A DNA stretch of 64,000 nt, taken from NCBI RefSeq assembly GCF_013307435.2, contig NZ_CP102845.1, forward strand, positions 248,001 through 312,000. Direction: 5' to 3'. Below, piece after piece: positions 1 to 9,460 of this stretch (position 1 is the first letter of the stretch; every line of letters begins with the position of its first letter). The notes beneath the pieces were generated by a model. It saw nothing but the letters and a program-made list of their open reading frames with translations. It was not told the DNA's origin and ran no database searches. The stretch is from Microvirga terrae. Lineage in GTDB: Bacteria; Pseudomonadota; Alphaproteobacteria; Rhizobiales; Beijerinckiaceae. A program made the position numbers and the translations under genes.

Positions 1-342
1 CCCCTCCAATGCGAATTTTTTGCTCTGGAAGGCCTCAGCCAGTTGCTCAAGACGGTCGAGCAGGTCCGGTCGGCCCTCAACCCGGACCTGTCGATCCACG
101 GGGTCGTGCTGACCATGTTCGACCCGCGCAACAACCTGTCGGGACAGGTCGTGGCCGACGTGCGCGAGTTCATGGGCGCCAAGGTGTACGAGACCATGAT
201 CCCCCGCAATGTCCGGGTGTCGGAAGCGCCGTCGCACGGCAAGCCGGTGTTGCTCTACGATCTGAAATGCGCCGGCTCGCAGGCCTATCTCCGCTTGGCC
301 TCGGAAGTCATTCAGCGTGAACGCGCCCTGCGCGCGGCTTGA
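1..342 (+). CDS. parA: ParA chromosome-partitioning ATPase, C-terminal part
   Basis: The reading frame is open from base 1 and ends in TGA at 340-342, so only the last 113 residues are present and the start lies outside the window. The fragment has the ParA/Soj C-terminal signature: the segment around EFFALEGL, a GVVLTMFD strand, and the IPRNVRVSEAPSHGKP block typical of chromosomal ParA. ParA is a deviant Walker ATPase that binds DNA non-specifically and moves ParB-parS complexes. It is followed 17 bp later by parB on the same strand, the usual operon order. The Walker motif is upstream and not visible here. Confidence 0.95.
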   Translation, partial: PLQCEFFALEGLSQLLKTVEQVRSALNPDLSIHGVVLTMFDPRNNLSGQVVADVREFMGAKVYETMIPRNVRVSEAPSHGKPVLLYDLKCAGSQAYLRLASEVIQRERALRAA

Positions 343-359
343 ACAGTTTGAGAGAGACA

Positions 360-1244
360 ATGGCAGAAGAAGGTAAGTCGCGCCTGGGCCGGGGACTGGC
401 CGCCCTGATCGGCGAAGTCGGGGACGAGATGGGCAATCTCGAGCGCAAGGGCTTCGTCCCGCGCCATGTCCCTGTAGAGTTCCTGCAGCCGAACCCGCGC
501 AATCCTCGCAAGCGATTCGACGAGGAGGATCTGCAGGAGCTGACCCAGTCGATCAAGGATCGCGGCATCATTCAGCCCATCGTGGTGCGCTCGTTGCCGA
601 CCAATACGGAGCGTTATGAAATCGTCGCCGGCGAGCGGCGCTGGCGCGCGGCGCAGAAGGCCGGCCTGCACAAGGTGCCGGTCGTGATCGTGTCGATCGA
701 CGACAAGACCTCGCTCGAATACGCCATCCTCGAGAATGTTCAGCGCGCCGACCTCAACCCCATCGAGGAATCGGAAGGTTATTCCCGGCTCATGGTCGAG
801 TTCTCCTACACGCAGGAGAACCTGTCGAAGATCATCGGCAAGAGCCGCAGCCACATCGCCAACATGCTGCGCCTCGCCGACCTGCCCGTCGGCGTGCGCA
901 AGCTCATGATGGAGCGCAAGCTCACCGCCGGCCATGGCCGCGCGCTCCTGTCCGTGAAGGATCCGGTGCAGGTGGCCAAGCGGATTCTCGACGAGGGCCT
1001 GAGCGTGCGCCAGGTCGAGGAGATTGCCCAGAGCGACAACGCCGATCCGGAGAAGGCGGAGGCCAAGGCGGCCAAGTCGGTCAAAGCCGAGAAGGATCCG
1101 GACACCCGCGCCCTCGAAAAGGCCCTGCAGGACGTGCTGGGCCTCACGGTCAGCATCGACCACAAGGGCAAGGGCGGCGAATTGCGCATCAAGTACAAGA
1201 CGCTGGATCAGCTCGACGGCTTGTGCCGGAGGCTCAATCCATAA
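360..1244 (+). CDS. parB: ParB centromere-binding protein
   Basis: A 294-residue ParB/Spo0J-family protein, normal length for an alphaproteobacterial ParB. It starts with the short RLGRGLAAL motif that contacts ParA (about residues 7-17). The ParB/Srx domain carries NPRNPRKRF near residue 45 and the GERRWRA nucleotide-binding box near residue 95, and a helix-turn-helix follows around KIIGKSRSHIANMLRL. A C-terminal dimerisation domain completes it. I chose the ATG at 360 because GAGAGA lies just upstream; an in-frame TTG at 339 overlaps the parA stop and is less likely. It works with ParA in origin segregation. No clear parS site was seen in the window. Confidence 0.97.
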   Translation: MAEEGKSRLGRGLAALIGEVGDEMGNLERKGFVPRHVPVEFLQPNPRNPRKRFDEEDLQELTQSIKDRGIIQPIVVRSLPTNTERYEIVAGERRWRAAQKAGLHKVPVVIVSIDDKTSLEYAILENVQRADLNPIEESEGYSRLMVEFSYTQENLSKIIGKSRSHIANMLRLADLPVGVRKLMMERKLTAGHGRALLSVKDPVQVAKRILDEGLSVRQVEEIAQSDNADPEKAEAKAAKSVKAEKDPDTRALEKALQDVLGLTVSIDHKGKGGELRIKYKTLDQLDGLCRRLNP

Positions 1245-1275
1245 AAGGACGGGCGGCAGGCTCGCATGGCATGGA

Positions 1276-1355
1276 ATCACCGGCCTCGTGCCGGTGATTT
1301 CGTTTGTGCACAGCGCGGTACTTCTCCGCATCGGCACCGCCGGGACAGGCCCGGC
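1276..1355. repeat. Cloverleaf-type palindromic repeat, copy A (degenerate)
   Basis: The left arm is a perfect 9-bp hairpin, ATCACCGGC/GCCGGTGAT, at 1276-1298. The right arm is GCCGGG/CCCGGC at 1339-1355. The central inverted repeat has decayed (TTCGTT against ATCGGC). It lies between the convergent genes parB and holA, where it could act as a transcription stop. Confidence 0.75.
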
Positions 1356-1376
1356 CAGGATGAAGCGGGAAGGACT

Positions 1377-2396
1377 CTACCGCCGCGCCGCCCGGGCGAT
1401 GTCGAGCAGGGTCTTCGCCGCGATCGTATCATCGAGATCGGCCAGGCGGCGGGTCTGAAGGAGGCTGGCCTGCAGGAGGGCGATCGCGTTCCTGAGGCTG
1501 CCGCCGGTCCAGCGCTGCAGATGACGCTCCACAAGGGGCTTGCGCCGGAAATGCAGGCTGCGCAGGGTCTCCATCACGGCCGGGATCGGGCGTCCTTCCT
1601 CAACGGAAAGGCGCGCCGTCAGCAGCATCAGGGCATGTCGGAGCGCGGCGCCCAGCAGCACGGATGCGTTCACCCCCTCGGCGGCGAGACGCCGCGAGCC
1701 CACCTCGAGACCCGTGCCCTCGCCGGCGAAGGCGGCATCGATCACCGCGTCCATGGCGAGGCTGGAGACGTCGCTCATGATCGCGTCCACGTCCGCGAGC
1801 GTGATCTCGCTCTGGCCATGGGCGTAAAGCATCAGCTTGGCGAGTTCGCCCCGGGTGGCGAGCCGGTCGCCGCCGAGGCTCGCGATCAGGGCGGTCCTGG
1901 CCTCGCGCTGGATCGAGAAGCCGTTCGCCTTCAGGGTCTCGTCGACCACCGTGCCGAGATCCCGGCCCGTATCCGCATAGCAGGGCAGGGCCAGCGCCTT
2001 CTGCGAGCGCTCGCAGAGGGTCCGCAGGGGGGACGATTTCTGGATGTCGCCGCCCTCGATGACGATCACCGTATCCTGCAGCTCTCCTTTCAGGACGCCA
2101 TCGACGGCCGGGGCGATGTTGCGCGAGGTGGACTTCACCCAGATGGCGCGCTTCGACCCGAACAGCCCCATGGTGCCGGCCTCATCCGCGAGGCGAGCCG
2201 GGTCGGCCGCGATATCGTCGCCGTCGATGCGGATGAGCTGGAACGGGTCGGACGGATCGTCCACGGCGCGCTCGGCCACCATGCGGGCGCGCTCGTTGAT
2301 CAGCCCCATATCGGGCCCGTAGAACAGGAACACGCCGACGCGGGGATCGGGGCGCCGCAGCGCCCCGTCGACGTCACCGGCTTTGACGGCGACCAT
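1377..2396 (-). CDS. holA: DNA polymerase III delta subunit
   Basis: A 339-residue protein matching the delta subunit of the clamp loader, which opens the beta sliding clamp. Visible family features are the N-terminal VFLFYGPDMGLINERA strand-helix (residues about 20-35), the degenerate AAA+ core without a working Walker A, and the conserved start MVAVKAGDVDGALRR common in Rhizobiales. The start ATG at 2396 lies 5 bp past the lptE stop, so leuS, lptE and holA form one minus-strand operon. Longer in-frame extension upstream is only the antisense-like reading of lptE and was not used. Confidence 0.93.
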   Translation of the reverse strand: MVAVKAGDVDGALRRPDPRVGVFLFYGPDMGLINERARMVAERAVDDPSDPFQLIRIDGDDIAADPARLADEAGTMGLFGSKRAIWVKSTSRNIAPAVDGVLKGELQDTVIVIEGGDIQKSSPLRTLCERSQKALALPCYADTGRDLGTVVDETLKANGFSIQREARTALIASLGGDRLATRGELAKLMLYAHGQSEITLADVDAIMSDVSSLAMDAVIDAAFAGEGTGLEVGSRRLAAEGVNASVLLGAALRHALMLLTARLSVEEGRPIPAVMETLRSLHFRRKPLVERHLQRWTGGSLRNAIALLQASLLQTRRLADLDDTIAAKTLLDIARAARR

Positions 2397-2401
2397 CGGC
2401 G

Positions 2402-2938
2402 TCAGCCGGCGGTGGCGAGCGCCGCCGACAGCCGGGTTCTCACCTGCTGCGCCAGGTCCCTGGCGAGCCTGATCTCCGCATCGCGTCCTGCCCGGATGTT
2501 GGCGAAGCGCTGCGGGAAGCGGTCGAAGCTCGTCGTGGAGGTCGCCGTGCCCTGGGTGACCACGGTCTTCCCGTCGAGGCTCGTCAGGGTATAGGTCAGG
2601 GTCCCGCCGACGATCACGGAGCTCGCCGTGCCGGTCTCGGTGTCGACCACCGGGCTCGACCGGCTTTCCTGCAACGCCAGCTTCAGGTTGTAGCGCTTGG
2701 GCGTGTCCGATCCCGAGCCGTTGAGCAGGTAGACCAGCTCGCTGCGCAGATAATGCCCCGAATTCGCGAGGGCCGGCGGCCATTTCACCTCCGGCACGTC
2801 AATGGAGGCCAGCACCGTCTGGAGGGACTCGCCCGAAGCCGTCGGGCCGTAGAGGGGCCGGAAGCAGGCGGACAGGCCGAGAGACAGGCTCGCCACGAGA
2901 ACGACCGAGGCGAGACCTTTCAGGTTAAACGACGACAT
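2402..2938 (-). CDS. lptE: LPS-assembly lipoprotein LptE
   Basis: A 178-residue lipoprotein. The N-terminus is a short hydrophobic signal ending in a lipobox LSAC, with the lipidated cysteine near residue 25, followed by the FRPLYG motif typical of alphaproteobacterial LptE. The family forms the plug inside the LptD barrel and delivers LPS to the outer-membrane surface. Its start overlaps the 3' end of leuS by 14 bp, and holA begins 5 bp after its stop, the conserved leuS-lptE-holA arrangement. Confidence 0.9.
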   Translation of the reverse strand: MSSFNLKGLASVVLVASLSLGLSACFRPLYGPTASGESLQTVLASIDVPEVKWPPALANSGHYLRSELVYLLNGSGSDTPKRYNLKLALQESRSSPVVDTETGTASSVIVGGTLTYTLTSLDGKTVVTQGTATSTTSFDRFPQRFANIRAGRDAEIRLARDLAQQVRTRLSAALATAG

Positions 2939-5546
2939 TCACGATCCTTTGGGGAACCACGATGAACTTGCGGGCGGGCTTGCCTTCCATAGCCTTTTGC
3001 ACGCCGTCAAGCGAGAGCACAGCCGCCTCAATGGTAGCCTGATCGGCATCGCGGGCAACCGTCACGTCGGCGCGCTTCTTGCCATTGACCTGCACCGGCA
3101 GGGTGACCGTGTCCTCCACCAGCAGGGACCGGTCGACCGCCGGCCAGGCCGTGTCGGACACCAGGCCGGGCTGGCTCAAGGACGCCCAGCACTCCTCGGC
3201 CAGGTGCGGCATCATCGGGGCGAGCAGCTGCACGAAGATGCGCCCGGCCTCGGTGAAAGCCTGGCCCAGGCCCTGCTCGTCGCTGCTTTTCGCCTTGTTC
3301 GCCAGATCCTGCAGGGCGTTGGCGAGCTCGTAGAGATGAGCCACGCAGCGGTTGAAGCGCAGGCGCTCCACGTCGTCCTCGACGGCCGCCAGGGCCTTAT
3401 GTGCGGCCTTGCGCACGGCGAGCGCGATCGGACCCTCGGCCGCGGCGCCGTTGCCGCCGTCCATACGGTCCGCGATCTCGCCGATCAGGCGCCACACGCG
3501 CTGCACGAAGCGGCCTGCGCCCTGCACGCCCTCCTCGGTCCAGATCACGTCGCGCTCAGGGGGCGAGTCGGACAGCATGAACCAGCGCGCCGTGTCGGCC
3601 CCGTAGGACGCGATGATCTCGTCGGGATCGACCGTGTTCTTCTTCGACTTCGACATCTTCTCGATGGAGCCGATCTCGATCGGGGCGCCGGTCTCCACAT
3701 GGAAGGCCTTGCGGGTTGCGCCTTGCACCTCGAAGCGCACGTCGGCGGGCAGCACCCAGCCGCCAGTGGCGTCCTTGTAGGTCTCGTGCACCACCATGCC
3801 CTGCGTGAACAGGCCGGCGAACGGCTCGTCCAGGCCGGCATGACCGGTCTTCTTCATCGCCCGGGTGAAGAAGCGCGAATAGAGCAGGTGCAGGATCGCG
3901 TGCTCGATGCCGCCGATATACTGATCGACCGGCAGCCAGCGGTCCACGGTCGCCGGGTCGGTGGGCTCGTCCGTCAGGGTCGGGTCCGTGAAGCGTGCGA
4001 AGTACCAGGACGAATCCACGAAGGTGTCCATGGTGTCGCTCTCGCGCCGGGCCTTGCCGCCGCATTGCGGGCAGTCCACGTGTTTCCACGTGGGATGGCG
4101 GTCGAGCGGGTTGCCCGGCACGTCGAAGGACACGTCCTCCGGCAGCACCACGGGCAGCTGGTCCTTCGGCACCGGCACGACCCCGCAGGCATCGCAATGG
4201 ATCACCGGGATCGGGCAGCCCCAGTAGCGCTGGCGCGAGATGCCCCAGTCGCGCAGGCGGAAGTTCACCTTGCGCTCGGCCACCGCGTGATTGCCCCGGG
4301 TCTCGGCCTCCAGGCGCCGGGCGACCTCCTCCTTCGCCTCCGCGATGGTCAGGCCGTCGAGGAAGCGGGAATTGATCATCCGACCGTCGCCGTCATAGGC
4401 CACGTCCGTCACCACGAAGCTGGCCGGGTCGACGTCCGGCGGGCAGACCACGGGGGTGTTGCCCAGGCCGTACTTGTTGACGAAGTCCAGGTCGCGCTGG
4501 TCGTGCGCCGGGCAGCCGAAGATGGCGCCGGTGCCGTATTCCATCAGGATGAAATTCGCCACATAGACCGGCAGGGTCCAGTTCGGATCGAACGGATGCT
4601 CGGCGCGGATGCCCGTGTCGAAGCCGAGTTTTTCGGCCTTGTCGATGGCTTCCTGGGCCGTGCCCATGCGCTTGGCCTCCTCGATGAAGGCGGCCAGCTC
4701 CGGGTTCTTCTCGGCCGCGGCCTTCGCCAGCGGATGATCGGGCGCGACGGCCATGAACTTGGCGCCGAACAGGGTGTCGGGCCGCGTCGTGTAGATCTGC
4801 AGCTCGGTCTCGCCGTTCGGCACCGTTTCCGGCTTCAGGGCGAAGCGGACCAGCAGGCCTTCCGAGCGGCCGATCCAGTTGCGCTGCATCAGGCGCACCT
4901 TCTCGGGCCAGCGGTCCAGGGTGTCGAGCCGGTCGTCGAGATCCTGCGCGAAATCGGTGATCTTCAGGAACCACTGGGTCAACTCGCGCTGCTCGACCAG
5001 GGCGCCGGAGCGCCAGCCGCGCCCGTCGATCACCTGCTCGTTGGCGAGCACCGTATGGTCGACCGGGTCCCAGTTCACCTTGGCGGTCTTGCGGTCGACG
5101 AGGCCGGCCTCCAGGAAGTCCAGGAACATGCGCTGCTGGTGCTTGTAATAGCTCGGATCGCAGGTTGCGATCTCGCGGCTCCAGTCGATGGCCAGGCCCA
5201 TGCTCTGCAGCTGGGCGCGCATCGTGGCGATGTTGGCATAGGTCCATTCCTTCGGGTGGACCTTGTTCTGCATGGCGGCGTTCTCGGCCGGCATGCCGAA
5301 GGCGTCCCAGCCCATGGGATGGAGCACGTTGAAGCCGCGGGCGCGCTTGTAGCGCGCCACCACGTCGCCCATGGTGTAGTTGCGCACATGGCCCATGTGG
5401 ATGCGCCCCGACGGATAGGGGAACATCTCGAGCACGTAGTATTTCGGACGCGGGTCGTCGTTGTTGGTCTTGAACAGGTCCTGGTCGTTCCAGACCTTCC
5501 GCCATTTCAGCTCGGCTTCCTTGGCGTTGTAGCGCTCGGGCCTCAT
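2925..5546 (-). CDS. leuS: Leucyl-tRNA synthetase
   Basis: An 873-residue class I aminoacyl-tRNA synthetase that charges tRNA-Leu. The HIGH-type motif is HMGH within [15 protein letters not shown] (about residue 50), and the KMSKS loop is present exactly as KMSKS near residue 634. The editing (CP1) domain carries the [10 protein letters not shown] and [12 protein letters not shown] segments. A zinc-binding region has paired cysteines (CDACG and CPQCG). Length is normal. The start ATG at 5546 is followed by [11 protein letters not shown], the usual LeuS beginning. It leads the leuS-lptE-holA operon. Confidence 0.98.
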   Translation of the reverse strand: MRPERYNAKEAELKWRKVWNDQDLFKTNNDDPRPKYYVLEMFPYPSGRIHMGHVRNYTMGDVVARYKRARGFNVLHPMGWDAFGMPAENAAMQNKVHPKEWTYANIATMRAQLQSMGLAIDWSREIATCDPSYYKHQQRMFLDFLEAGLVDRKTAKVNWDPVDHTVLANEQVIDGRGWRSGALVEQRELTQWFLKITDFAQDLDDRLDTLDRWPEKVRLMQRNWIGRSEGLLVRFALKPETVPNGETELQIYTTRPDTLFGAKFMAVAPDHPLAKAAAEKNPELAAFIEEAKRMGTAQEAIDKAEKLGFDTGIRAEHPFDPNWTLPVYVANFILMEYGTGAIFGCPAHDQRDLDFVNKYGLGNTPVVCPPDVDPASFVVTDVAYDGDGRMINSRFLDGLTIAEAKEEVARRLEAETRGNHAVAERKVNFRLRDWGISRQRYWGCPIPVIHCDACGVVPVPKDQLPVVLPEDVSFDVPGNPLDRHPTWKHVDCPQCGGKARRESDTMDTFVDSSWYFARFTDPTLTDEPTDPATVDRWLPVDQYIGGIEHAILHLLYSRFFTRAMKKTGHAGLDEPFAGLFTQGMVVHETYKDATGGWVLPADVRFEVQGATRKAFHVETGAPIEIGSIEKMSKSKKNTVDPDEIIASYGADTARWFMLSDSPPERDVIWTEEGVQGAGRFVQRVWRLIGEIADRMDGGNGAAAEGPIALAVRKAAHKALAAVEDDVERLRFNRCVAHLYELANALQDLANKAKSSDEQGLGQAFTEAGRIFVQLLAPMMPHLAEECWASLSQPGLVSDTAWPAVDRSLLVEDTVTLPVQVNGKKRADVTVARDADQATIEAAVLSLDGVQKAMEGKPARKFIVVPQRIVNVVV

Positions 5547-5671
5547 GTCTCGTCTATATCCGTCGTGAATGGTGCGAAGCGGCTTGCGCCGCCGGGTTGC
5601 GGCGGACTAGGACACAGCTCTCCCGCGCGGTCAACGGTTTCGCGCGCGCGAGGCGGCTTTAAGAGGATCCC

Positions 5672-6352
5672 ATGAGCGACAACCACGCGGTCGACGGCCT
5701 GAGGCAGGTGCAGGAGAGCATCCGGCGCGCGGCGTCCGATTACGGGCGCGACCCGTCCGGCATCACCCTCGTGGCGGTCTCGAAGACCTTTCCCGCCGAG
5801 GCCATCGAGCCGGTGCTCGCTGTGGGCCAGCGCGTCTTCGGCGAGAACTACGTGCAGGAGGCCAAGACGAAATGGCCGGGCCTGCGCGCACGCTTTCCGG
5901 ATGTGGAGCTCCACATGATCGGCCCGCTCCAGTCCAACAAGGCCCGCGAGGCCGTGGAGCTCTTCGATGTGATCCACACCCTCGACCGCCCGTCGCTCGC
6001 CGAGGCGCTCGCCAAGGAGATCGCCCGGCAGGGCCGGACGCCCCGCCTGCTGGTTCAGGTGAACACCGGCGAGGAGCCGCAGAAGGGCGGCGTGGTTCCG
6101 ACCGAGGTCGACGCCTTCCTCGAGGCGTGCCGCGAACGGTACGGATTGCAGATCGAGGGCCTCATGTGCATCCCGCCGGCCGAGGACCCGCCGTCGCCTC
6201 ATTTCGCCCTGCTCCACACCATCGCGAAGCGTCACGGGCTTGGCGTGCTGTCCATGGGCATGAGTGCCGATTTCGATGCGGCGATCCAGCTCGGCGCGAC
6301 CCATGTACGGGTCGGCAGCGCGATCTTCGGAGCAAGGCCGTCGAAGGCCTGA
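5672..6352 (+). CDS. YggS-family pyridoxal phosphate homeostasis protein
   Basis: A 226-residue single-domain alanine-racemase-fold protein of the YggS/PLPBP family. The PLP-binding lysine is in AVSKTF near residue 36, and the family blocks FGENYVQEA, HMIGPLQSNK, VNTGEE, LMCIPP and SMGMSADF are all present in order. The family buffers free PLP and influences amino-acid pools; it has no known enzyme activity. It is transcribed divergently from leuS and converges with a LysR gene 24 bp downstream. AGGATCC just before the ATG is a modest ribosome site. Confidence 0.93.
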   Translation: MSDNHAVDGLRQVQESIRRAASDYGRDPSGITLVAVSKTFPAEAIEPVLAVGQRVFGENYVQEAKTKWPGLRARFPDVELHMIGPLQSNKAREAVELFDVIHTLDRPSLAEALAKEIARQGRTPRLLVQVNTGEEPQKGGVVPTEVDAFLEACRERYGLQIEGLMCIPPAEDPPSPHFALLHTIAKRHGLGVLSMGMSADFDAAIQLGATHVRVGSAIFGARPSKA

Positions 6353-6376
6353 GCCTGCATCGGAGCGAAGGATCCG

Positions 6377-7270
6377 TCAGCGCCTTCGCGCGGCCTGGAA
6401 ATGGTCGATGAAGGCCCTGAGGCCCGCCGAAGGCAGGCGCTGGCGCGGATAATAGAGGCAGATGCCCGCAAAGGGCGGCGTCCAGTCAGCCAGGACGCGC
6501 ACCAGGCGCCCGGTCGCGAGATCCGCTTCCGCCGAGCGCCGGTTGACATAGGCAAGGCCGGCGCCGGCCCGGGCCGCCTGCAGGCCGAGATCGTGGGTTC
6601 CCAGAGTCAGGCGGCCCGGAACGTCGAGGCGGATCGCCTCGCCCGAGCGCTCGAACTCCCAGCGGTAGATGGTCCCGCTCGGCAGGCGGGTGCGGATGCA
6701 TTCGTGCTCGAACAGATCGGCCGGGTTCTGCGGCAGGCCGTGGGCCGAAACATAATCGGGTGCTCCCACCACGGCGAACTCCTCGTCGAGCCCCAACGCT
6801 ATGGACACCATCTCCTGCGGCACGGCCTCCGCGATGCGAAGGCCGGCATCGAAGCCGCCCGCCACGATGTCGACCATCCGTCCCTCGCAGACCACGTCGA
6901 CCCGCATGTCGGGATAGGCCTGCAGGAAGTCGAGGAGGATCGGCAGGACCCGCATGGCTCCGCCCTCGGAGGTGTTCAGGCGCAGGAGGCCTGCCGGCGT
7001 CTGCCGGTAGTTGTTGATCGTCTCGACGGCATCCTCGAGCTCCCGCAGGGCCGGCTGCACCCGGGCCAGGAAGGCCTCGCCGGCTTCGGTGACGGAAACG
7101 CTGCGGGTCGTGCGGTTGAAAAGCCGCACGCCGAGGCGTCTCTCAAGGCTCGCCACCGTATGGCTCAGGGAGGAGGGCGACAGGCCGAGGTCGAGCGCCG
7201 CCGCCCGGAAGCTGCGATGGGCCGCCACGGCCGCCAGAGCCTTGAGATCGTTGAGGCCCAGATCCGCCAT
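6377..7270 (-). CDS. LysR-family transcriptional regulator
   Basis: A 297-residue LysR-type regulator. Residues 1-60 form the winged helix-turn-helix (LKALAAVAAHRSFRAAALDLGLSPSSLSH spans the recognition region), with RLFNRTTRSVSVTEAG closing it. The rest is the periplasmic-binding-protein-like effector domain. The subgroup resembles regulators of small oxidoreductases rather than of amino-acid pathways. It is divergent from an SDR gene with 95 bp between the two starts, so control of that gene and of itself is expected. The effector cannot be told from the sequence. Confidence 0.92.
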   Translation of the reverse strand: MADLGLNDLKALAAVAAHRSFRAAALDLGLSPSSLSHTVASLERRLGVRLFNRTTRSVSVTEAGEAFLARVQPALRELEDAVETINNYRQTPAGLLRLNTSEGGAMRVLPILLDFLQAYPDMRVDVVCEGRMVDIVAGGFDAGLRIAEAVPQEMVSIALGLDEEFAVVGAPDYVSAHGLPQNPADLFEHECIRTRLPSGTIYRWEFERSGEAIRLDVPGRLTLGTHDLGLQAARAGAGLAYVNRRSAEADLATGRLVRVLADWTPPFAGICLYYPRQRLPSAGLRAFIDHFQAARRR

Positions 7271-7365
7271 TGTGCGAAATCCTTCATCATCCCGTGTAGA
7301 ATTGAACGGCTTATCACACTAATCGCATGGATCCATATGGAAGCTCCAGCACAGGAGCTTTTCCC
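7271..7365. promoter_or_regulatory. Divergent LysR/SDR intergenic region with palindrome
   Basis: This 95-bp spacer must contain both promoters. A perfect 10-bp palindrome ATGGATCCAT sits at 7327-7336, 29 bp before the SDR start, and ACAGGAG at 7351-7357 is the SDR ribosome site. LysR regulators usually bind such spacers; the exact operator is inferred. Confidence 0.4.
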
Positions 7366-8232
7366 ATGACCCGTACCGTTCTCATCACAGGCACTTCCAC
7401 CGGCTTCGGCGAGGCCACCGCCCGCCTCTTCGCCTCCCGAGGGTGGAACGTCGTCGCGACCATGCGCCGTCCCGAGGAGGGAGCGGCCCTGGCCGGTCTC
7501 GATAATGTCCTCGTCACGCGGCTCGACGTTCAGGACCAGGCCAGCATCGACGCCGCATTGGCGGCCGGGATCGAGCGCTTCGGGCGCCTCGACGTGCTCG
7601 TGAACAATGCGGGCTTCGGCCTGTTCGGGGTGTTCGAGGGAACGTCGCGCGACAAGATCCGGGAGCAGTTCGACGTCAACCTGTTCGGGCTCATGGACGT
7701 GACCCGGGCGGTGCTGCCGCATTTCCGCGCCCACCGGGCGGGCGTGATCGTCAATGTCAGCTCGGGCGCCGGCGTCTTCGCCCTGCCGATGATCTCGCTC
7801 TATTGCGCATCCAAGTTCGCCCTGGAGGGGTTCTCCGCATCCCTGTCCTATGAGCTCGCGAGCCTCGGGATCGCCGTGAAGGTCGTCGAGCCCGGCGGCG
7901 TCACCAGCACCCGGTTCGGCGAGCGCAGCGGCGGCGAGGCCGCTCGGGCTGCCGTCCCGGCCGATTACGAGCCCTTCGTGACGGCCGCCCAGGAGGTCTT
8001 CGCCGGCCTGCGCGCCGCCCGGGCCGATGCGACAAGCGACGAGGTGGCCGAGGTGATCTGGACGGCCGCCACGGACGGCAGCGACCGGCTGCGCTATGTG
8101 GCCACCGACGACATCAAGCCCCTGGTCGCCGCCCGCCGAGAAACCTCGGAGGACGCGTATCTCGCCTTCATGCGCGAACGGGTCGGGCCGAAGACCGGGC
8201 AGGAAAGACCGGGGAGGGGTGAGGCGGCCTGA
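7366..8232 (+). CDS. Short-chain dehydrogenase/reductase
   Basis: A 288-residue classical SDR. The cofactor loop TGTSTGFG is at about residues 9-16, NNAG near 80, the catalytic serine in VSSGAG near 133 and the YCASK catalytic Tyr/Lys pair near 146. An arginine-containing segment after the first strand (TMRRPEEG) suggests NADP(H). The start at 7366 follows an ACAGGAG ribosome site; an in-frame ATG at 7327 lies in the probable operator and is less likely. Substrate is unknown. The divergent LysR gene is its likely regulator. Confidence 0.92.
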   Translation: MTRTVLITGTSTGFGEATARLFASRGWNVVATMRRPEEGAALAGLDNVLVTRLDVQDQASIDAALAAGIERFGRLDVLVNNAGFGLFGVFEGTSRDKIREQFDVNLFGLMDVTRAVLPHFRAHRAGVIVNVSSGAGVFALPMISLYCASKFALEGFSASLSYELASLGIAVKVVEPGGVTSTRFGERSGGEAARAAVPADYEPFVTAAQEVFAGLRAARADATSDEVAEVIWTAATDGSDRLRYVATDDIKPLVAARRETSEDAYLAFMRERVGPKTGQERPGRGEAA

Positions 8233-8250
8233 CCAGCCACACGTTTCCGT

Positions 8251-8337
8251 CATCACCGGGCCTGTCCCGGCCATCCCGATCCGGTGAGGCTCGGCGTTCC
8301 AAACGATCGGGATCACCGGCACAAGCCCGGTGATGAC
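8251..8337. repeat. Cloverleaf-type palindromic repeat, copy B (arms swapped)
   Basis: Here the right arm (8312-8334) carries the ATCACCGG/CCGGTGAT sequence that other copies have on the left, while the left arm (8252-8273) is CCGGG/CCCGG with mismatched ends. The central CCCGAT/ATCGGG pair and the GTC/GAC closing ends are intact. It lies between the convergent SDR and aldo/keto reductase genes. Confidence 0.8.
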
Positions 8338-8346
8338 CGGGGGATC

Positions 8347-9342
8347 TTACCCCTGTTCGCTGTCCAGCATGGCCATCTGGGGCGCAGCGTAGCGGTCGCC
8401 CGCGGCGGCGCCCTTGGGCACGGCCTGCTCGATGGCCGCGAGATCGTCGCGCGTCAGCCGCACGTCGAGGGATCCGAGCGCTTCCTGCAGCCGATCCCGG
8501 CGGCGGGCGCCCACGAGCGGCACGATGTCGTCGCCCTGAGCGGCCACCCAGGCGATGGCGATCTGTGCCACGCTGACGCCCTTGCGCTCCGCCACGCTCT
8601 TGAGCGCGTCGACCAGCGCCAGGTTCCTGTCCACGTTGCCGTCCTGGAAGCGCGGGCTGTGGGCGCGGAAATCGCCGGCTCCCGCCTGATCCTTGCGCCA
8701 ATGGCCGCTGATCAGCCCGCGGGAGAGCACCCCATAGGCCGTGATGCCGATGCCGAGTTCGCGGCAGGCCGGCAGGATCGCGTCCTCGATGCCCCGGGAG
8801 ATGAGGGAATACTCGATCTGCAGGTCGCAGATCGGATGCACGGCCGCCGCCCGGCGGATCGTGTCGGCCCCGACCTCGGACAGGCCGATCTGGCGCACAT
8901 AGCCGGCCTTCACCATGTCGGCGATGGCCCCGATCGTGTCCTCGATCGGCACGTTCGGATCGAGCCGCGCCGGCCGGTAGATGTCGATATGATCGACCCT
9001 CAGGCGCTGGAGCGTATAGGCGAGGAAGCTTTGGACCGCCTGCGGCCGGGCGTCGTAGCCGAGCCAGGCGCCGGACGGCTCGCGCATGGCGCCGAACTTG
9101 ACGCTGATCACGGCCTGGTCCCGGTTGCGGCCCTCAAGGGCCTCGCCGATCAGCATCTCGTTGTGGCCCATGCCGTAGAAGTCGCCCGTGTCGAGCAGGG
9201 TGATGCCGGCGTCAAGCGCCGCATGGATGGTCGCGATGCTCTCGGCCCGGTCCGCCGGACCGTACATGCCCGACATGCCCATGCAGCCGAGGCCGAGGGC
9301 GGACACGGAGGGGCCGGTTTGCCCCAAGCGGCGGTGTTGCAT
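8347..9342 (-). CDS. Aldo/keto reductase
   Basis: A 331-residue TIM-barrel NADPH-dependent oxidoreductase. Family landmarks are LGLGCMGMSGMYG at residues 16-28, the catalytic Asp/Tyr in DTGDFYGMGHNE near 55, the lysine in ISVKFG near 81, and the cofactor-binding SVAQIAIAWVAAQ segment near 257. The group resembles YajO/AKR13-like reductases; the physiological carbonyl substrate cannot be assigned. AGGAG lies 8 bp upstream of the ATG at 9342. It is divergent from a LysR gene. Confidence 0.93.
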   Translation of the reverse strand: MQHRRLGQTGPSVSALGLGCMGMSGMYGPADRAESIATIHAALDAGITLLDTGDFYGMGHNEMLIGEALEGRNRDQAVISVKFGAMREPSGAWLGYDARPQAVQSFLAYTLQRLRVDHIDIYRPARLDPNVPIEDTIGAIADMVKAGYVRQIGLSEVGADTIRRAAAVHPICDLQIEYSLISRGIEDAILPACRELGIGITAYGVLSRGLISGHWRKDQAGAGDFRAHSPRFQDGNVDRNLALVDALKSVAERKGVSVAQIAIAWVAAQGDDIVPLVGARRRDRLQEALGSLDVRLTRDDLAAIEQAVPKGAAAGDRYAAPQMAMLDSEQG

Positions 9343-9403
9343 TGTCTGATCTCCTGAAAAATGGCGGCCGGCTGTCCTGCCGGCATGAACGGATCATGCC
9401 CGC

Positions 9404-9437
9404 TTCCGGTTCGTGCGATAATCCGGCATAACCGGAA
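9404..9437. promoter_or_regulatory. Inverted repeat, candidate LysR operator
   Basis: TTCCGGTT at 9404-9411 is repeated as its exact complement AACCGGAA at 9430-9437 with an 18-bp spacer. It lies in the 118-bp gap between the divergent aldo/keto reductase and LysR genes, ending 24 bp before the LysR start. Use as an operator is an inference from symmetry and position. Confidence 0.5.
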
Positions 9438-9460
9438 CAGGCTGTTTGGATTTTCGAACA

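Noticed and set aside
4081..4096. parS-like sequence with a CCACGTGG core inside leuS
   Set aside because: Only the central 8 bp fit a parS palindrome; the flanks match poorly, and the codons encode a conserved part of the LeuS zinc region, so chance is enough.
2949..5675. Long plus-strand frame opposite leuS
   Set aside because: LeuS motifs are complete on the minus strand; the plus frame has no domain and typical shadow composition.
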